From: Candidatus Arcticimaribacter sp.
Lineage (GTDB): Bacteria > Bacteroidota > Bacteroidia > Flavobacteriales > Flavobacteriaceae
Length of the DNA: 8,956 nucleotides
Direction: 5' to 3'
Assembly (NCBI GenBank): GCA_011526335.1
Contig: WTJB01000114.1
Span: 1-8,956 of the forward strand
The notes beneath the pieces were generated by a model. It saw nothing but the letters and a program-made list of their open reading frames with translations, did not search any database and had not been told where the DNA came from. This document shows, one piece after another, positions 6,382 through 8,956 of the stretch. Position numbers and translations under genes: made by a program. Positions within the stretch are counted from its first letter, which is position 1; every line of letters begins with the position of its first letter.

Positions 6382-6389
6382 CAAAGATA
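6382..6389 (-). promoter_or_regulatory. -7 promoter box of purB, implying a leaderless or near-leaderless mRNA
   Basis: On the minus strand this is TATCTTTG, which fits TAnnTTTG at every fixed position, and it ends six bases before the purB ATG at 6375. With the usual 5-6 base distance to the start site, the mRNA would begin at or within a base or two of the ATG. The -33 region has only a partial match (TTTA). Confidence 0.5.
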
Positions 6390-6426
6390 CGCTTCTTTCG
6401 ATAATCCTAAATTAAAAATCATCAAC

Positions 6427-6458
6427 TTTGAAGGAATTTAAAGATTTCATTATCTTCC
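6427..6458 (+). promoter_or_regulatory. Weak promoter candidate for the symporter gene
   Basis: TTTG at 6427-6430 matches the Bacteroidota -33 element and lies 20 bases before TATCTTCC (6451-6458), a -7 box with two mismatches to TAnnTTTG. The start would be near 6464, about 14 bases before the ATG. An AAGGAA/TTCCTT inverted repeat (6431-6436, 6455-6460) lies in the same stretch; its meaning is unclear. Confidence 0.3.
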
Positions 6459-6477
6459 TTTACACAAAATCCTACCC

Positions 6478-8259
6478 ATGATAAGATTTACCAATCTCGA
6501 CTACAGTATTATCGCTTTTATCTTTTTCGTATTACTCTCCATAGGACTATACGTAAGCCGGTCTGCAGGTAAAAACAGCACGCATTTTTTTCTTTCAGGG
6601 AAAAATATGCCTTGGTGGTTGCTTGGGGTTTCTATGGTAGCCACAACATTTTCTACCGATACTCCCAATTTGGTGACGGACATTGTTAGAACTAATGGTG
6701 TTTCTGGAAATTGGGTGTGGTGGGTGTTCTTATTGACGGGGATGCTAACGGTCTTTGTCTATGCTCGCCTATGGCGTATTTCTGGAGTAAATACGGACTT
6801 GGAGTTTTACGAATTGCGCTATGGGGGGAAACCAGCGCGTTTTCTTCGGGTTTTTCGGGTGCTCTACTTGGGGGTGATTTTTAACTTAATTACCATGGCG
6901 GGGGTAACCCTAGCGGCCATCAAAATCGGAAGTGTTCTTTTGGGGCTGTCTCCTGTACAAACCGTTCTGATTGCAGGATCGGTCACCCTATTTTTCAGTA
7001 CTATAGGTGGGTTTAAAGGAGTGGTTTACACAGATTTCATCTTGTTTTTTGTTGCCATGGCAGGCTCTATAGCTGCTGCCGTCTATGTTATTCAAATGGA
7101 TCAAGTAGGGGGTATGGAGGCCTTGCTTGCCCACCCAGAAGTACACGCTAAACTTTCTTTATTTCCTGAAACATCAGACACCAAGGCTTGGATGACATTG
7201 ATTATTATTCCATTGGCGGTACAGTGGTGGAGTTCATGGTACCCTGGGGCAGAACCCGGAGGTGGGGGCTATATAGCTCAACGCATGTTGGCGTCTAAAA
7301 ATGCCAATCACGCCATTGGCGCTACCTTCTTTTTTAATGTAATGCACTATGCCCTTCGCCCGTGGCCGTGGATACTTGTAGCCTTGGCCTCTTTGGTTGT
7401 TTTTCCTGATTTGGATAGCTTACAAGCTGCTTTTCCTTCCATAACCCCAGATAAGCTTGGGCATGATTTGGCGTATCCGGCCATGCTAAGCCTTTTGCCA
7501 AGTGGGTTGTTGGGTCTAGTGGTGGCCTCTTTAGCAGCCGCTTACATGTCTACCATTTCTACCCAAGTCAATTGGGGAGCGTCTTATCTGATCAATGACT
7601 TTTATGCGGTTGTTTTTGAGCAGGAAGTCGACGAAAAAAAACGCGTTTTCTGGGGAAGAATTGCTACTGTTGTTTTGTTATGCCTTAGTGGACTTTTGGC
7701 CTTGACTTTACAAAATGCTTTGCAACTCTTTGAATTGCTTTTGGTCTTTGGGGCGGGGACAGGGCTCATTTTTATTTTACGCTGGTTTTGGTGGAGGATA
7801 AATGCCTGGAGTGAAATTTCAGCCATGCTGGCCTCGGGATTTCTGAGTCTGTTGCTTAAGTTGACTCCCATTGGTAATGCCCTTTTTCATCCTGAAAATG
7901 GATTTTTCCCAGATTGGCTACAATACCCATTTGTCGTTTTTGTGACGACATTGGTTTGGATAGCGGTTACCTATTTAACTCCTCCAGAAGACGACAAAAC
8001 CCTCAAAAACTTTGTGCAAAAATTAGAATTGGGTGGTCCAGGTTGGACTTCTTTTTCCTCTAATAATGATGATAAATGGAGTGTTCCTCAAGGGGTATTG
8101 GCGATGGTATTGGGTTGTGTTTTTGTCTATTCAATACTGTTTGCTACAGGCTTCTTTATTTATGGAGAGTTTCTTTGGGGATGTCTTGTTGTCCTGATGT
8201 CAGTAGGCTCGGGATGGGCCCTTTTACGCATGAAGGACACCTTGTCCAAAACCCTTTAG
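6478..8259 (+). CDS. Sodium:solute symporter (SSS family), substrate unknown
   Basis: This is a 593-residue polytopic inner-membrane protein with roughly 13-15 hydrophobic segments, a normal size for the family. Features include an N-terminal helix (about 9-27), the FFLSGKNMPWWLLGVSM stretch (37-53), the family pattern GGFKGVVYTDFIL (177-189), and the helix AAYMSTISTQVNWGASYLINDFY (354-376). Its Ser/Thr cluster corresponds to the Na2 sodium site of vSGLT-like proteins. Later segments include FGAGTGLIFILRWFWWRINAWSEISAM (424-450) and two C-terminal helices. It should couple sodium entry to uptake of a small solute. The substrate cannot be read from the sequence, and neither neighbour hints at a pathway. 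The ATG at 6478 has no strong ribosome-binding site. It is convergent with the helical-protein gene, with two bases between the stops. Confidence 0.9.
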   Translation: MIRFTNLDYSIIAFIFFVLLSIGLYVSRSAGKNSTHFFLSGKNMPWWLLGVSMVATTFSTDTPNLVTDIVRTNGVSGNWVWWVFLLTGMLTVFVYARLWRISGVNTDLEFYELRYGGKPARFLRVFRVLYLGVIFNLITMAGVTLAAIKIGSVLLGLSPVQTVLIAGSVTLFFSTIGGFKGVVYTDFILFFVAMAGSIAAAVYVIQMDQVGGMEALLAHPEVHAKLSLFPETSDTKAWMTLIIIPLAVQWWSSWYPGAEPGGGGYIAQRMLASKNANHAIGATFFFNVMHYALRPWPWILVALASLVVFPDLDSLQAAFPSITPDKLGHDLAYPAMLSLLPSGLLGLVVASLAAAYMSTISTQVNWGASYLINDFYAVVFEQEVDEKKRVFWGRIATVVLLCLSGLLALTLQNALQLFELLLVFGAGTGLIFILRWFWWRINAWSEISAMLASGFLSLLLKLTPIGNALFHPENGFFPDWLQYPFVVFVTTLVWIAVTYLTPPEDDKTLKNFVQKLELGGPGWTSFSSNNDDKWSVPQGVLAMVLGCVFVYSILFATGFFIYGEFLWGCLVVLMSVGSGWALLRMKDTLSKTL

Positions 8260-8263
8260 GTTT
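8249..8263. terminator. Weak bidirectional hairpin at the symporter stop
   Basis: AAACC (8249-8253) and GGTTT (8259-8263) form a 5-bp inverted repeat around the symporter TAG and reach the opposing stop. No T run follows on the + strand, and only a short TTTT is found on the other. It is noted because no other terminator space exists at this two-base junction. Confidence 0.2.
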
Positions 8264-8792
8264 AAAGATGCATATGGCGTACGACCGCCTGAAAGCTTCG
8301 ACCCCTCTGGGGCGACTCTCGTTCTATATAAGCGATGGTTTCTTTCCGGATCCAGGGGGCGTGGTCCAAAAAATAATCAAGTGTTTTTAAGGCAAAAGCA
8401 ATGGAAGCAATTTTCTCTGCCTCCAATAGGTAGCTAAAACAAATTTCTACAAGGGTATCTTTAACTTCTGATGATAATGCCTCGCGCCGTTTTTTATTTC
8501 TACAATAGTGGTAAGTGAGTTTTATCATGGGGCGGCGTTTACTTTCATGGGTTTGTACCAAAGTGCCTTGCAAGAAGGTTTCCAAACAATTGTCCAAGCA
8601 ATCTAAACGTGCTAAAGCGTATTTTTCGAGCACCCAAGCCGCGACTATATTTTCTCTGTTTTTCTCTGGCGAACAGGCTAAAGGTAGCAATTCTTGAAAA
8701 CGTTCAGGATGCTCTTCAATATAGGCTGCACCCTTTTCTCTATCGGCTACAGACGCAAAAAATTGTAATAATAATTCCTCTAAAGAAGACAT
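8262..8792 (-). CDS. Helical HEAT-like protein of the Bacteroidota, function unknown
   Basis: This is a 176-residue protein, predicted to be almost wholly alpha-helical, with no signal peptide and no membrane segment, so it is cytoplasmic. The segments AAWVLEKYA (51-59), SKRRPMIKLTYHYC (84-97), IASIAFALKTLDYFL (128-142) and the end YIERESPQRGRSFQAVVRHMHL resemble a small flavobacterial family. From memory, its members are often labelled 'adenylosuccinate lyase' in databases although they lack every PurB motif. Paired helices of this kind suggest a HEAT-like protein-binding scaffold, not an enzyme. The upstream gene on the same strand stops three bases before this ATG, so the two are probably co-transcribed and co-translated. 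The symporter gene lies tail to tail, two bases away. Function unknown. Confidence 0.7.
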   Translation of the reverse strand: MSSLEELLLQFFASVADREKGAAYIEEHPERFQELLPLACSPEKNRENIVAAWVLEKYALARLDCLDNCLETFLQGTLVQTHESKRRPMIKLTYHYCRNKKRREALSSEVKDTLVEICFSYLLEAEKIASIAFALKTLDYFLDHAPWIRKETIAYIERESPQRGRSFQAVVRHMHL

Positions 8793-8795
8793 ACG

Positions 8796-8956
8796 TTAGA
8801 GTTGAAGAATCTTGTATTCTTCATAACAACCGCTAATAGCTTCTAAAATCTGAAGATCGTTTGCTTCTTTTATAAAGGCATTGGAGTAGTTGCAATTGCG
8901 TAAAATTTCATCCAGGTTTACGCGTTCTATCCCTAGCAATTGTTCCAGTATAACCC
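8796..8956 (-). CDS. C-terminal end of an unidentified protein (partial)
   Basis: An open frame enters from the right edge on the minus strand and stops with TAA at 8796-8798. About 52 residues are visible, including EQLLGIERVNLDEILRN and a cluster of alternating charged and hydrophobic residues ending YEEYKILQL. The composition suggests helices. I do not recognise the family. The stop lies three bases before the ATG of the helical HEAT-like gene, so the two likely form one operon whose promoter is outside the window. Confidence 0.6.
   Translation of the reverse strand, partial: VILEQLLGIERVNLDEILRNCNYSNAFIKEANDLQILEAISGCYEEYKILQL

Noticed and set aside
6376..6384. N-terminal extension of PurB from TTG 6384
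   Set aside because: The TTG lies inside the -7 promoter box, and the family start AISPIDGRY fits the ATG at 6375.
6431..6460. AAGGAA/TTCCTT inverted repeat as an operator between purB and the symporter gene
   Set aside because: Only six base pairs with an 18-base spacer; easily due to chance and not matched to a known regulator site.
7602..7871. Antisense open frame of 89 codons within the symporter gene
   Set aside because: It lies entirely opposite conserved symporter helices and has no features of its own.
8295..8312. GC-rich hairpin (CCCC TCT GGGG) as a terminator after the symporter gene
   Set aside because: It is about 40 bases inside the opposing coding region, has only four strong pairs, and is not followed by a T run on either strand.
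8076..8390. Plus-strand open frame running from the symporter end into the opposing gene
   Set aside because: It is out of frame with the symporter and antisense to the helical protein, and has no family resemblance.

Overview
The window looks like chromosomal DNA from a member of the Bacteroidota, most likely a marine-type flavobacterium. The signs are AT-leaning DNA, several matches to the Bacteroidota -7 promoter box TAnnTTTG, A-rich start regions without strong Shine-Dalgarno sequences, a lipoprotein with an acidic stretch after its cysteine, a DUF4252 gene, and a carbamoyl-phosphate synthase large subunit that stops right after its second synthetase half. The genus cannot be named from what is visible.

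Layout. Positions 2-262 hold the 3' end of carB (+). A small membrane protein of the DUF6580 type follows at 296-790 (+). Next comes a cobalamin riboswitch (about 820-979) with a downstream hairpin that could fold into a pseudoknot (982-1033), leading into a BtuB-like TonB-dependent receptor (1047-2882, +). Tail to tail with it lies an S41-family lipoprotein peptidase (2879-4384, -). Then come a secreted DUF4252 protein (4477-5028, +), adenylosuccinate lyase purB (5032-6375, -), a sodium:solute symporter (6478-8259, +), a helical HEAT-like protein (8262-8792, -) and the C-terminal end of an unidentified gene (8796-8956, -) that appears to share its operon.

How the parts relate. The clearest module is vitamin B12 uptake: promoter, riboswitch, expression platform, btuB, and an intrinsic terminator built into the btuB stop codon. 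The DUF6580 gene just upstream has the size and hydrophobic profile of a small transporter subunit and may belong to the same pathway, although it lies before the riboswitch and so is not controlled by it in cis. carB (pyrimidine/arginine synthesis) and purB (purine synthesis) are housekeeping genes. The other genes look like independent units.

The three convergent junctions are extremely tight (4-base overlap, 3-base gap, 2-base gap), so terminators have to sit within coding sequence. No mobile element, CRISPR array, tRNA, rRNA or phage gene was seen, and no gap between genes exceeds 300 bases. I see no strong evidence of a wholly new system. The most testable novelties are the riboswitch expression platform, the DUF6580-B12 link and the uncharacterised helical protein pair at the right edge.
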